Shown here in pieces: positions 36,849 through 45,618 of a DNA stretch of 64,000 nucleotides. The stretch covers positions 4,907 through 68,906 of the forward strand of contig JBJXHG010000190.1 of NCBI GenBank assembly GCA_046160865.1, given 5' to 3'. The position numbers and the translations under genes are program-made. The stretch is from JBJXHG01 sp046160865. GTDB taxonomy: Bacteria > Planctomycetota > UBA1135 > GCA-002686595. Numbering within the stretch: position 1 is the first letter of the stretch; every line of letters starts with the position of its first letter. Under the pieces are notes generated by a model. That model was not told the origin of the DNA, made no database searches, and saw only the letters and a program-made list of their open reading frames with translations.

Positions 36849-37106
36849 GGGTTGAGTCTGCCCTCGCACGGTTCGAGTGCAACATGTCGCCGCGCGGGCA
36901 ACTCTCGTTACGCCGCGGGAACGCTGGGACCCTCGACTCACGGCACCGATCCGTTGATGCGTGGATTTTCAGTGCCGCGCCTTGGCACCCGCGGCGACAA
37001 AAGGCCTACTAGACGCGCGAGCCGTCAATGGCACGGCCATTGCCACCGCGCCGCGGTTCTCGCGTCATCGAGTGGGTGACACCCTAATCGTCTTCGAGCT
37101 CATCTC

Positions 37107-39173
37107 ATGAAGAAGCTTCTCGTCTTGGGCGGACTCTTGATCGCCGGCAGCCTTGGTCTCCAGGAAATCTGCAGCGGCCACGGTGGCACGTATCGCGGGC
37201 CGGGTGACACCGTTCCGCCCGGAGGTGGATCCGGCGGCGGCAATTCGGGACCTGCGGGTCCGGGACCGTCGGGGCCGAGCGGTCCGAGTGGCCCCGGTCC
37301 CTCGACGCCTGGGCCGGCCGGTCCGGGCGCAACGACCGGCGGGCCCGCGCAAGGCGGCGGCATTGCAACGGGACAAGCGTCGGGTGGCGCCGACCTCACG
37401 ACGTGGGAGTTCTGGTGGGAGTTCAACAAGGACCCGTACCTGAATCTGAAGGCCGCGATCCACACGGGCATTGTGACCGGTAGCGACGAGTTCTTCCTCG
37501 GCCAGGGCTCGAAGTCGCAGTCGAAGAACACGTTGAAGCCTTCCGAGAACGCGATCCGCGAGAAGATCGTGCCCGCGCTCAAGGAAGCGCTCGAGAAGGA
37601 AACGAACAACGACATCGTCACCGGCGCGATGATCGCACTCGCGAAGATTGGTGATGCGAAGAGCGAATCCGGCGTCTCCGAGTTCGAAGGCATCATCAGC
37701 AAGTTCCTCGGCGATCCGAACCAGGAGATCGCGGAGACGTCGGCGCTCACGCTCGGCATCCTGGCGAACGACGCGTCGATCAAGACGCTCGAATCGTTGG
37801 TGCGCGACAACGCTGAAGGTCGCAAGAAGGTCGGCAGCACGGAAGTCCCCTTCCGGTCTCGCGCGTATGCCGCCTACGGACTCGGACTGATCGGCTACAA
37901 AACCGCGAGCAATCAGGTTCGTCAGGACATCGCCAATATCCTGATCGACGTCCTGAGGAAGCCGGAGATGGCGCAGCGCGACCTCAAGGTTGCATGTCTG
38001 ATCGCGCTCGGCCTCGTCCCGATCGATGTCGACCGTGGCGACAATCCGGAAGGCAACTCGACGGACTCCAGCTCGCGGCAAACGCAGATCAAGTTCGTTC
38101 GCGAGTTCTTCAAGAACGAGAACAACAACTTCCTCATCCGTGCTCACGCTCCGACGGCGATCGCGCGCCTGCTCAAGGACGCTCCGCCGGAAATGAAGGA
38201 CGATCTCGCGAAACTCTTCGTTCAGGCGCTCAGCAAGCACTCGAAGGAGAAGCCCGAAGTCCAACAAGCGTGCGTGCTCGCGCTCGGACAGATCGGCGAC
38301 GCGGACAAGGACAAGATCGACGTCGAGATCCGTGACACGCTGAAGTACATGGCCGAGGAAGGCGACCAGCAGTCCAAGCACTTCGCCATGATCGCGATGG
38401 CGCAGATCGGTGGCCGACCGGGGAAGGGCGACGGGAACGAAGATGGCGTCAAAGACGTGCGCACGTTCCTCCTCACGAACCTCACGAAGGGCAAGAGCGG
38501 GGTCAAACCCTGGGCCGGCGTCGCGATTGGCGTCATGGAGCGCGCAATTCTTGACAACAGCCAAAGCGGGCTGACCCCGTCGGCGACTTCGAAGGAGGAG
38601 CTGCGCAACGCACTCAAGGCCGCTAACGCGCCGAACCAAGTCGGTGCGTACAGCATTGGTGTTGGGATCGCCAAGGACACGGAAGCCCAAGGTCTGTTGC
38701 TCGACAAGCTCGCCAACATCGCGGACAACCAAGCCCGCGGCTACGTTGCGGTCGGCCTCGGGCTGATGAACGCGCGCGACTCGATCAAGCCGATCCAAGA
38801 CATCGTACGTGACTCGAAGTACAAGCCGGACCTGCTCAAGCAGGCCGCGATCGGACTCGGATTGATGGGTGACAAGGACCTTGTGCCCGACCTCGTCAAG
38901 ATGCTTCAGGAGGCCAAGGGACAAGCGACGTACGCCGCTATTTCTTCGGCGCTCGGCTTCATCGGCGATTCGCGCTCGATCGACCCGCTCGTCGCGATGC
39001 TGAAGAACAGGGAGCTCACCCCGATCGCACGCGGCTTCGCCGCGGTTGCCCTTGGGATCGTCGCGGACAAGGAGCCGCTGCCCTGGAACTCGAAGATTTC
39101 GACGAACATCAACTACCGCGCGAACACTCCGACGCTGACTGGCGAAGGGCGCGGGGTGCTCGACATCCTCTGA
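37107..39173 (+). CDS. Secreted HEAT-repeat protein with collagen-like tract
   Basis: 688-residue exported protein. A short signal peptide (MKKLLVLGGLLIAGSLG) is followed by a Gly/Pro-rich low-complexity tract (about residues 27-90, GPSGPSGPSGPGPSTPG, collagen-like). The rest is a long array of HEAT/ARM-type helical repeats (ALAKIGDAKSE, ALTLGILANDASIKTL, GLGLMGDKDLVPDLVKML, ALGFIGDSRSIDPLVAML). It is Lys/Asn-rich compared with its Arg-rich neighbours, suggesting different amino-acid and codon use. An envelope or surface scaffold is the likely role. A strong hairpin terminator follows. Confidence 0.85.
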   Translation: MKKLLVLGGLLIAGSLGLQEICSGHGGTYRGPGDTVPPGGGSGGGNSGPAGPGPSGPSGPSGPGPSTPGPAGPGATTGGPAQGGGIATGQASGGADLTTWEFWWEFNKDPYLNLKAAIHTGIVTGSDEFFLGQGSKSQSKNTLKPSENAIREKIVPALKEALEKETNNDIVTGAMIALAKIGDAKSESGVSEFEGIISKFLGDPNQEIAETSALTLGILANDASIKTLESLVRDNAEGRKKVGSTEVPFRSRAYAAYGLGLIGYKTASNQVRQDIANILIDVLRKPEMAQRDLKVACLIALGLVPIDVDRGDNPEGNSTDSSSRQTQIKFVREFFKNENNNFLIRAHAPTAIARLLKDAPPEMKDDLAKLFVQALSKHSKEKPEVQQACVLALGQIGDADKDKIDVEIRDTLKYMAEEGDQQSKHFAMIAMAQIGGRPGKGDGNEDGVKDVRTFLLTNLTKGKSGVKPWAGVAIGVMERAILDNSQSGLTPSATSKEELRNALKAANAPNQVGAYSIGVGIAKDTEAQGLLLDKLANIADNQARGYVAVGLGLMNARDSIKPIQDIVRDSKYKPDLLKQAAIGLGLMGDKDLVPDLVKMLQEAKGQATYAAISSALGFIGDSRSIDPLVAMLKNRELTPIARGFAAVALGIVADKEPLPWNSKISTNINYRANTPTLTGEGRGVLDIL

Positions 39174-39199
39174 CCGCCGACGCGCTCGACGTCGGTTGA

Positions 39200-39240
39200 G
39201 AACGACAGCAGCCATCCCATCGGGATGGCTGCTGTCGTTC
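39200..39240. terminator. Hairpin terminator after HEAT gene
   Basis: A perfect 19-bp stem (39200-39218 with 39222-39240) around a 3-base loop (ATC), ending GGCTGCTGTCGTTC, 26 bases past the HEAT gene stop. It lacks a long T run. Confidence 0.75.
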
Positions 39241-39363
39241 CGACTGTGAGCTGCGGCGGGGGCGCCCGAAACCCGCCGCGGTCACACTGCAAGTCCCTGA
39301 ATTCCACGAGTCGGGCGGGGTTTTCTGCAACCCTGCGGGTCGGTCGACCGCTATACTCGCGCT

Positions 39364-39467
39364 CGATCCCTTGAGCCTGGAGGGGGCCGAACCACTCACG
39401 TCTCTAGGAGAAGCCTGGGGAATCACGCCGCCCTAGCGAGTCCACGCCTCGCTAGGGCGGTCCTTTT
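39364..39467 (+). ncRNA. Candidate small RNA with intrinsic terminator
   Basis: A plus-strand segment bounded by TATACT (39352-39357) and a terminator, with no protein frame. It contains CCCTTGAGCCTGG and GGAGAAGCCTGGGG, a loose resemblance to the conserved 6S-RNA segments CCTGAGCC and GAGAAGCC, but it is shorter (about 104 bases). The -35 is unconvincing. An additional hairpin lies at 39245-39286. Confidence 0.35.
39428..39467 (+). terminator. Intrinsic terminator
   Basis: A 13-bp perfect stem CCGCCCTAGCGAG/CTCGCTAGGGCGG (39428-39440 and 39448-39460) with a 7-base loop followed by TCCTTTT. The T run is on the plus strand, so it ends a plus-strand transcript; no plus-strand protein gene lies just upstream. 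Confidence 0.75.
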
Positions 39468-39997
39468 CTGGACCCGCGTCCGCCGAGCCGACTCGCCATG
39501 CCGAGCACGGAGAGAAGTAGTCCGCCGAGCACAGCTACGCACGTCCGCGCGCGCACCGACGCGCCGCTCAGCGCGCGACGCCGCTCGACGAGCTCGGCCA
39601 AACGTGGCTCGTGCTCCGCGACCGCGGGACCCCACGTCCCGCCTCCGTCCTGGCGTTCGACGAAACGGCTCAGCTCGCGGATCCGCTGCTGCGCGAGCTC
39701 CGGCTCCCGCAGGGAGATCGCCAACGCACAGGAACGTTCCAGCAACCACGGATCGTGGAGGCCGAGGGCGATTCCTCCGTTGGTCTCCGCGAGAGCCGCG
39801 CGGAGTTGACCGGCGTGCGCGAGCACATACACGCGCGCCTGCGTCCGCTCGAGCGGGCTCGCGAGAGTGCTACCGATCGTCCACGCCATGGCGAATTTGC
39901 CGGCATTCGCGTCCTGTATCGCGTCGCCGAGCGTCTGCGGCTGCGGCGAGCGCGTCGCGAGCATCATCCAGGTCGCGAACCACCACGCCGCCGTCAC
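39452..39997 (-). CDS. Hypothetical membrane-anchored protein
   Basis: 181 residues. GTG 39997 overlaps the preceding stop by four bases (GTGA). It has an N-terminal signal-like segment, a helical middle with TPR-like character (NAGKFAMAWTIGSTL, LREPELAQQRIRELS) and a C-terminal transmembrane helix (CVAVLGGLLLSVLGMASRL). No recognised domain. Probably co-translated with the spermidine-synthase-like protein upstream. Its last codons lie within the terminator stem of the opposite strand. Confidence 0.65.
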   Translation of the reverse strand: MTAAWWFATWMMLATRSPQPQTLGDAIQDANAGKFAMAWTIGSTLASPLERTQARVYVLAHAGQLRAALAETNGGIALGLHDPWLLERSCALAISLREPELAQQRIRELSRFVERQDGGGTWGPAVAEHEPRLAELVERRRALSGASVRARTCVAVLGGLLLSVLGMASRLGGRGSRKGPP

Positions 39998-41580
39998 GGC
40001 AACGTTTTTCCGCGGGCCAACGAGGTGCGCTGACGGCGCTCGACGTCGTTCCGGTCGTCGTAGAGCACGGCGTCGCCGCCCGGAGTGAAGAATCCGTACG
40101 TGCCAGGAATCGCACACGGGGCGAGCAACGCATCGATCCTGGCCTCCCCCGTAGTCCATGCGCCTTCAGCCGGATCTGGTAGCTCCGCGCCGCGCCGGGC
40201 GTAGATCATGCAGTTGCGCGAGAACGGCACGCTGATCGCCAACACGCGCGCGGACAGCGCTTCGGCGGCGGTCTCCGCCACCGCGCGCACGACGGGATCG
40301 TCGAGTCCGAAGCCACCGACATTGATCGAGATCCAGCCGCCGGGCGCGAGACGCCGCGCGACTTCGCGGAAGAACTCGACGCTCGCCATGTGCGCCGGGA
40401 TCTCGGTCTGATTGGCGTAGGCGTCCAGCACGATCTGGTCGTACGGACCGGGGAGTCCGACGAGCGCGGCACGTCCGTCCCAGTCGCCCCACGCGCGCAG
40501 CTCGGCGCGCGAACCCGGCAGGTCCATCCAGCGCTGGCCGAGTTGCACGATCGCGCCATCGATCTCGACTCCGTCCGACTCGAGACGGCATCCGGGTGGA
40601 AGCGCGCCGTCCAAGACTCGCCACGCCGTGCCGGCGCCGAGGCCGAGGACGAGCACGCGCCAGCGCTGTGCACGCGGCGACAACCACGCGGGCGGAGCGA
40701 AGTAGTTGTAGTAGTAACCGGGCGGCAACAGTCCGGGCTCCGGCCGCCATACGGACTGGAAAGAGTCGAGCCCCTCGTTCACCTGCAGCTTGCGTGTCGG
40801 CGCGCCCAGCTCTTCCGTCTCGACGACGCGCACCGACTGATAGCGTGACTCGCGCGCTTCGAGCAATCGGTGGCCGCTCGGCATGCTGACGGCGGGGCTT
40901 TCGACCACGCACGTCAGCGCCATCCCGATCGCACCGCCGATTGCGATCGCCCGCCGTTGCTCGATCCAGCACAATCCGATCCCCAGGATCGCGAGCACCG
41001 CGGCGCAAGCGGCAAACGTCGCCCGCAAGCCAAACGTCGGAATGGCCCAGTACGTCGTCGCGAACGTGCCGACCAAGCTTCCGAGCGTGGACACGGCGAG
41101 CACGACACCGCCGATCGCTCCTGCGGATGCCAAGCGCGCGCGCTGGAGAGCCTCGGCGCCGAGCGGTGGACACAGCCCGAGAATCAGCGCCGGAGGCAGG
41201 AACATCACGAGCGCAGCGGCCAGGCTGCCCCAGTGCAAGAGCGTGGCAGCTTCGTCGAGAGCAAGACCGTGCGGAAGGAACCAACGCGCGACGCGCTCCG
41301 CTTGGAACGGAACGGTCGCCGTGAAGAACGCGGCTCCGAGCAGAGCGATCCCAAGCCGCCTCAGTGGCGTAGGGCCGGACGACAGTCGCGCGCCGATCAG
41401 GTATCCGGTCGACAGCGCGACCAGGATCACGCCGATGACGTTGGTCCAGACCGCCTGACTCGTCCCGAACCATGGGGCGAGGACACGCACGGCCGCGAGC
41501 TCGATCGACATCGTGCAAGCGCCGCCCGCAGCGAGCGCTGCGAGGACGACTCCGCTCGGGATCCGCTGCGCAGTCGTCAT
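39994..41580 (-). CDS. Fused multi-TM/spermidine-synthase-like protein
   Basis: 528 residues. The N-terminal ~240 residues hold about seven hydrophobic helices (SIELAAVRVLAPWFGTSQ..., VLVALSTGYLIGARL). The C-terminal half is a Rossmann methyltransferase-like domain of the polyamine-synthase family: VLVLGLGAGTAWRVLDGAL, LESDGVEIDGAIVQLGQRWM and DQIVLDAYANQTEIPAHM. Such fused proteins are widespread in Planctomycetota and other phyla. Whether they make polyamines is unproven. Confidence 0.8.
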   Translation of the reverse strand: MTTAQRIPSGVVLAALAAGGACTMSIELAAVRVLAPWFGTSQAVWTNVIGVILVALSTGYLIGARLSSGPTPLRRLGIALLGAAFFTATVPFQAERVARWFLPHGLALDEAATLLHWGSLAAALVMFLPPALILGLCPPLGAEALQRARLASAGAIGGVVLAVSTLGSLVGTFATTYWAIPTFGLRATFAACAAVLAILGIGLCWIEQRRAIAIGGAIGMALTCVVESPAVSMPSGHRLLEARESRYQSVRVVETEELGAPTRKLQVNEGLDSFQSVWRPEPGLLPPGYYYNYFAPPAWLSPRAQRWRVLVLGLGAGTAWRVLDGALPPGCRLESDGVEIDGAIVQLGQRWMDLPGSRAELRAWGDWDGRAALVGLPGPYDQIVLDAYANQTEIPAHMASVEFFREVARRLAPGGWISINVGGFGLDDPVVRAVAETAAEALSARVLAISVPFSRNCMIYARRGAELPDPAEGAWTTGEARIDALLAPCAIPGTYGFFTPGGDAVLYDDRNDVERRQRTSLARGKTLP

Positions 41581-41623
41581 CGCCGTCGAGTCTCGAGGCG
41601 TACGCGCGCGCGCCGCGTCGCGC

Positions 41624-42907
41624 TCACTTGGCTTTCGGCTTCGTCGGAAGGTCGTAGCCCTTCGACGCGGTGTAGAGCTTGCCCGGATCGCTGCGCGCGG
41701 AGAAGAAGAGGTCGAGCGTCGTTTGCAGGTTGCGCGGAACGGTGTCGATGTGCTCGGCACCGTTGCAGACGACCTTGATCGGCTTGTCCATGTCGACGAG
41801 CAAGTCGTTAAAGTAGAGCGTGACGCGCCCCGCGCCTTCGCCGTCGATGGTGATCGTGTTCGTGCCCCGATCGATCGCGGCGGAGATATAGGCGTTGCCG
41901 CTGCCGTCGTACGGCGGGATTTCGAGCCAGTACGCACGGGTCGGGAAGGGGTTCCCCGGGAGCAGGTAGATGCTCGTCGGGTTGGATGTGCGCGGATGCT
42001 CGCGCATCCACGCCCAGATGTCGGCTTCGGTCCCGTCCGCTTTCAGCGTGCAGTTCTTGTACTCCGCTTTCTCGAGCTTCTCGGCGAAAGCCGTCGCACC
42101 GCCACCTCCGCCCGCGAAGAAGGTCGGGAGGTTCTTGAAGTTCTCGCACGGGGTGTCCTTGACGTCACCAGCGCGTCCGATGACACCCGCGAAGCGATCG
42201 GGAAAGCGCGATGCGATCGTGGTGGCGGCTCCAACGCCTTCACCGCGGCCAGCGATGAACACGCGATCGAAGTCGACCGCGTGGTTCCGGGTCATCTCCT
42301 TCATCACCGAGAGCAGGTTGCCGACGCCGCCCGCCTTGCCCGGACCACCGGCTTCGACCCACTGTGCGTAGTCGTCCGGCATCGGACACGCGGCGAGGAG
42401 CGCGTTGTCGCGCAAGTCGCCCGAGATCCACTGCTCCGTCAGATGCGTCTCGGGCTTCTCGCCTTTGTCGGGAATGCAGAGCACGAGCGGATACGCTTGC
42501 TTCGGGTTGTACTTCGCGGGGACATACGTCGCGTACTCGATCTTGAAGCCCTCGCCGTAGAACGGAACTTCCACCGCTACGGTCGAGACCTTGCCCTTCC
42601 GAACGCCCTTCGCCTGGTCGTAGTCGAACGACTCCCACAGCGCCTTGCCGAGATCAACGGTCAGCGACAGCGGCTCGCGACCCTTCACCTTCTTTCTGAT
42701 GCGCTCGAACTCGTCCGACACCGCGCTTTGCGCCTTGTCGATGCCTTTGTTCGCGGAGCGAGCGTCCATGTACGCGGCCAGTTGTTTGCCGAGCGCTGCG
42801 TGGTCGCCCGGCTTGAGCAACTCCTCGAACGCGACGGCGCTCGATCCCGCCGTGGAAGGAACGAGCGCGACGGCGAGACCGAACAGCAAGGGCATGCGCA
42901 TCGACAT
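41624..42907 (-). CDS. Secreted alpha/beta-hydrolase-fold protein lacking nucleophile
   Basis: 427 residues. Signal peptide at the N-terminus (MPLLFGLAVALVPSTAGSS), a helical N-domain, then an alpha/beta-hydrolase-like domain (YPLVLCIPDKGEKPETHL, NHAVDFDRVFIAGRGEGVGAA). The nucleophile elbow reads GRGEG instead of GxSxG, so the catalytic Ser is absent. ATG 42907 opens the Met-rich MSMRMP start. It lies 7 bases downstream of the 42915-43853 gene and precedes the 39994-41580 gene by 43 bases, suggesting one operon. Confidence 0.75.
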   Translation of the reverse strand: MSMRMPLLFGLAVALVPSTAGSSAVAFEELLKPGDHAALGKQLAAYMDARSANKGIDKAQSAVSDEFERIRKKVKGREPLSLTVDLGKALWESFDYDQAKGVRKGKVSTVAVEVPFYGEGFKIEYATYVPAKYNPKQAYPLVLCIPDKGEKPETHLTEQWISGDLRDNALLAACPMPDDYAQWVEAGGPGKAGGVGNLLSVMKEMTRNHAVDFDRVFIAGRGEGVGAATTIASRFPDRFAGVIGRAGDVKDTPCENFKNLPTFFAGGGGGATAFAEKLEKAEYKNCTLKADGTEADIWAWMREHPRTSNPTSIYLLPGNPFPTRAYWLEIPPYDGSGNAYISAAIDRGTNTITIDGEGAGRVTLYFNDLLVDMDKPIKVVCNGAEHIDTVPRNLQTTLDLFFSARSDPGKLYTASKGYDLPTKPKAK

Positions 42908-42914
42908 GATTGAG

Positions 42915-43853
42915 TTAGTTCTCCTCGACCTGCGGGTTTCTCGGCTCGGGAGCGTCCGGCGCGCTCGAGTCGCCGTCCTCGGCGCGGGCCGAGAGCAAAG
43001 CGATCCCGATCCCCCGCCACGCTCGTTCGGTGTAGGCATCATCGTAGAGCAGCGATCGAAAGACCACCTGCGATCGACTGCGCTGTCCCGCAGCGAGCGC
43101 CGACTCGGCCACGCTCCAACGACAGGCCGCGGATCCGGCCGCGATCGCGGCTCCGGCCCAGCGCTGCTCGAGCGGTCCGCCATCTAGGTGTAGCCAAGCG
43201 CGCTCTTCGAGCAGGCGCACTCGATCCTGCGCTGCCGGTCGTGAGTTCCACGCCGCGTCGAGACGCGCTTCGGCGATGTCGATCTCGCCGCGCAGTCGCA
43301 GCGCCGCGGCGAGCACGCACGCGCTGCGGCTGTCGTGCGCTTCTCCGTCGAGCGCGCGCGCGGAGGCCGCGGCCAAGTCGCTCCGTCCGGCGTCGGTCTC
43401 CTCGCGGATCCGCATCTCGGCCCAGTCGATGCGCTGGTCGCGCGCGGAGCCCTGCGCTTCGCGAATCGACGGCGCGATCGCTTCGCTGCGCAGTGTGCAT
43501 GGCGCGAGATGCCGCACGGCGAGCCACGCTTCACCGGGCAAGAACTCGAGTGTCGTCTGCGGATCTGCGATCGCGCGCGTCGGTCGTCCGCCGAGCGCAG
43601 CCACTTCCGCGCGCAACAGACGCGCGCGCAACGCGGAGGGACGATCGTGACGTGCGCGTGCGGCGCGCTCGCGCTCCGCTGCCAACGTCGCGAGTTCGCG
43701 CGCGATCGGCGCGAAGCGCGGATTCGATCGCTCGACCTGCGCGAGCTCGTCGAGCCGCTGCCACACGACCGTCCACGGCGTGCTCGCGTCCAGTCGGGCT
43801 TGCGGCGCCAGCGCAGCGAAAAGCGCGAGCGCGCTCGCGATCAGTCTTTCCAC
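42915..43853 (-). CDS. Hypothetical secreted helical protein
   Basis: 312 residues. GTG 43853 overlaps the purM stop by 13 bases. It has a short signal-like N-terminus (LIASALALFAALAPQA). The body is helical and Ala/Arg/Glu-rich, reminiscent of TPR proteins (LRGEIDIAEARLDAAW, VFRSLLYDDAYTERAWRGIGIALL). No known domain. Co-transcribed with purM. Confidence 0.7.
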   Translation of the reverse strand: MERLIASALALFAALAPQARLDASTPWTVVWQRLDELAQVERSNPRFAPIARELATLAAERERAARARHDRPSALRARLLRAEVAALGGRPTRAIADPQTTLEFLPGEAWLAVRHLAPCTLRSEAIAPSIREAQGSARDQRIDWAEMRIREETDAGRSDLAAASARALDGEAHDSRSACVLAAALRLRGEIDIAEARLDAAWNSRPAAQDRVRLLEERAWLHLDGGPLEQRWAGAAIAAGSAACRWSVAESALAAGQRSRSQVVFRSLLYDDAYTERAWRGIGIALLSARAEDGDSSAPDAPEPRNPQVEEN

Positions 43854-44899
43854 CGCACGCAGCCTTCTCCGCTGCGCGCGGCCGAGACCTCGCCGATGCG
43901 GAAGGCGGTTTGACCGTCGGCGGCGAGGTGCTGCAGCACCTGCGCTTCGTGTCCGGCGTCGACGAACAGCACCATGCCGACGCCCATGTTGAACACCTGG
44001 TACGCCTCGTCCTGCGCCACACGACCGTGACGGCACAGGAACTCGAACAACGCCGGCGCTCTCCAACTGGCGCGATCGATCCACGCGTCGTGGTTGCCGA
44101 GCACGCGCGGCACGTTGTCGACGAGTCCTCCGCCCGTGATGTGCGCCATCGCGGCGATGCATCCGGACTCGAGTAGCGGCCACAGTGCGCGGTAGTAGCA
44201 ACGGTGCGGCGCGAGCAGCGCGTCAGCGAGTCGCGTGCCGCCGAGCTCCGCGGGACGCGCGGCGAGATCCAGCGCCAAGTCCTCGAACACGATCTTGCGC
44301 GCGAGCGAGTAGCCGTTCGTGTGCAAGCCGGCCGACGCGATCGCGATCAACGACTGTCCTGCGCGAACGCGGCTGCCGTCGAGGATCTTGTCGCGTGCGA
44401 CGGAACCGACGATGAAACCCGCGAGGTCGAAGTCGCCGGGTGCGTACAGGCCCGGCATCTCGGCCGTTTCCCCGCCGAGCAGCGCGAGGCCTTCTTCGCG
44501 GCAAGCGTCGGCGCAGCCGCGGATCAGCTCGCTGACGACATCCGGCTCCATGCGACCGACGGCGACGTAGTCGAGGAAGAACAGCGGACGCGCTCCCTGG
44601 ACGAGGATGTCGTTGATGCAGTGGTTGACGAGATCGCGGCCGACGGTGTGGTACACCCGCGCGCGCTTGGCGATCTCGAGTTTCGTGCCGACGCCGTCCG
44701 CGCTCGCGACCAGCACTTGTCCCCCGCAACCGACGGCCGCGGGATCGAACAGTCCGCCGAACAGTCCGACGTCACCGAGGACACCGGGCGTGAACGTCGT
44801 GCGTATGGCCGCGGTCGCGCGCTCGACGGCGTCGTACTTCTTCGAGATGTCGACTCCCGCTTCGGCGTAGCGGGTCGGCGTCGCAGGTTTCGAATCCAT
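43841..44899 (-). CDS. purM: Phosphoribosylformylglycinamidine cyclo-ligase
   Basis: 352-residue AIR synthetase of purine synthesis. The N-terminal YAEAGVDISKKYDAVERA, SADGVGTKLEIAKRARVYHTVG, LVNHCINDILVQGARPLFFLDY, LLGGETAEMPGLY and the C-terminal ITGGGLVDNVPRVL are all canonical. ATG 44899 opens a minus-strand operon through 39452. Confidence 0.97.
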   Translation of the reverse strand: MDSKPATPTRYAEAGVDISKKYDAVERATAAIRTTFTPGVLGDVGLFGGLFDPAAVGCGGQVLVASADGVGTKLEIAKRARVYHTVGRDLVNHCINDILVQGARPLFFLDYVAVGRMEPDVVSELIRGCADACREEGLALLGGETAEMPGLYAPGDFDLAGFIVGSVARDKILDGSRVRAGQSLIAIASAGLHTNGYSLARKIVFEDLALDLAARPAELGGTRLADALLAPHRCYYRALWPLLESGCIAAMAHITGGGLVDNVPRVLGNHDAWIDRASWRAPALFEFLCRHGRVAQDEAYQVFNMGVGMVLFVDAGHEAQVLQHLAADGQTAFRIGEVSAARSGEGCVRWKD

Positions 44900-44969
44900 G
44901 TGTCCTCGCACGCGCGGTGCATCACCGCAGCGCAACCAGCCGCGCAGGATACCGTATGCGACCGGCGTT

Positions 44970-45500
44970 TCAGAGCGGACGGAGAAGGTCGTCCGCGGCG
45001 CGCGCACGCAGCGGGTGCAGGATGCGCGGGCCGTTGTCGAACGCGAGGTCGTCCGGCAATCGCTCGAGGTCGAACCAGTCGGCCGCGATCACGTCCGACC
45101 CCGGTGCGAGCTCGCGCGCGAGCGGCCGGCAGAGATACACCGCGAGGTTCACCGGCTTGCGCACGTCGTCGGGAATGAACAGCAGATCGAGCAGGCGCAC
45201 GACGGTGACCGCGATACCGGCTTCCTCGCGGATCTCGCGCACGGCGGCCGACGGCGCGTCCTCGTCGAGCTCTTGGTAGCCCGCCGGCAGTGCCCAGGAC
45301 CCGCGGAACGGCGGAATGGCACGCTGCACCAGGAGAACGCGGCGATCCGCGTCGAGCACGACGCCCGCGGCCGCGCTGGCCGGGTTCTGATACAGGACGA
45401 ACGGGCACTGCGCGCAACGCAAGCGTTCGCGGCCCTCGACCGCGGACGAATGCATGAGATTTCCGCAGAGCGGACAGTGCTTGGCTCGGAGAGGCCACAC
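44970..45500 (-). CDS. NUDIX hydrolase with zinc ribbon
   Basis: 176 residues. An N-terminal CPLCG...CAQC zinc ribbon, then a complete Nudix box (GYQELDEDAPSAAVREIREE). The layout is like small NADH-pyrophosphatase or ADP-ribose-type NUDIX proteins; the substrate is not predictable. GTG 45500 is used because the zinc ribbon starts immediately after. It lies 70 bases upstream of purM on the same strand. Confidence 0.85.
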   Translation of the reverse strand: MWPLRAKHCPLCGNLMHSSAVEGRERLRCAQCPFVLYQNPASAAAGVVLDADRRVLLVQRAIPPFRGSWALPAGYQELDEDAPSAAVREIREEAGIAVTVVRLLDLLFIPDDVRKPVNLAVYLCRPLARELAPGSDVIAADWFDLERLPDDLAFDNGPRILHPLRARAADDLLRPL

Positions 45501-45618
45501 GGCGAGGGCGCGAGGTCCTCTGGAGCCCGTGCCACGCCTAAACTAGGCTGAGGGGCTGCCGCGGGCAACTGGCGCGAGACGCGAGCTTCGCCGCCGCGCC
45601 GACCGAGCGAATCCTTTC

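Noticed and set aside
39364..39467. Calling the terminated transcript 6S RNA
   Set aside because: Only two short segments match, it is too short, and no long closing stem with a central bulge could be drawn with confidence; kept as an unassigned candidate.
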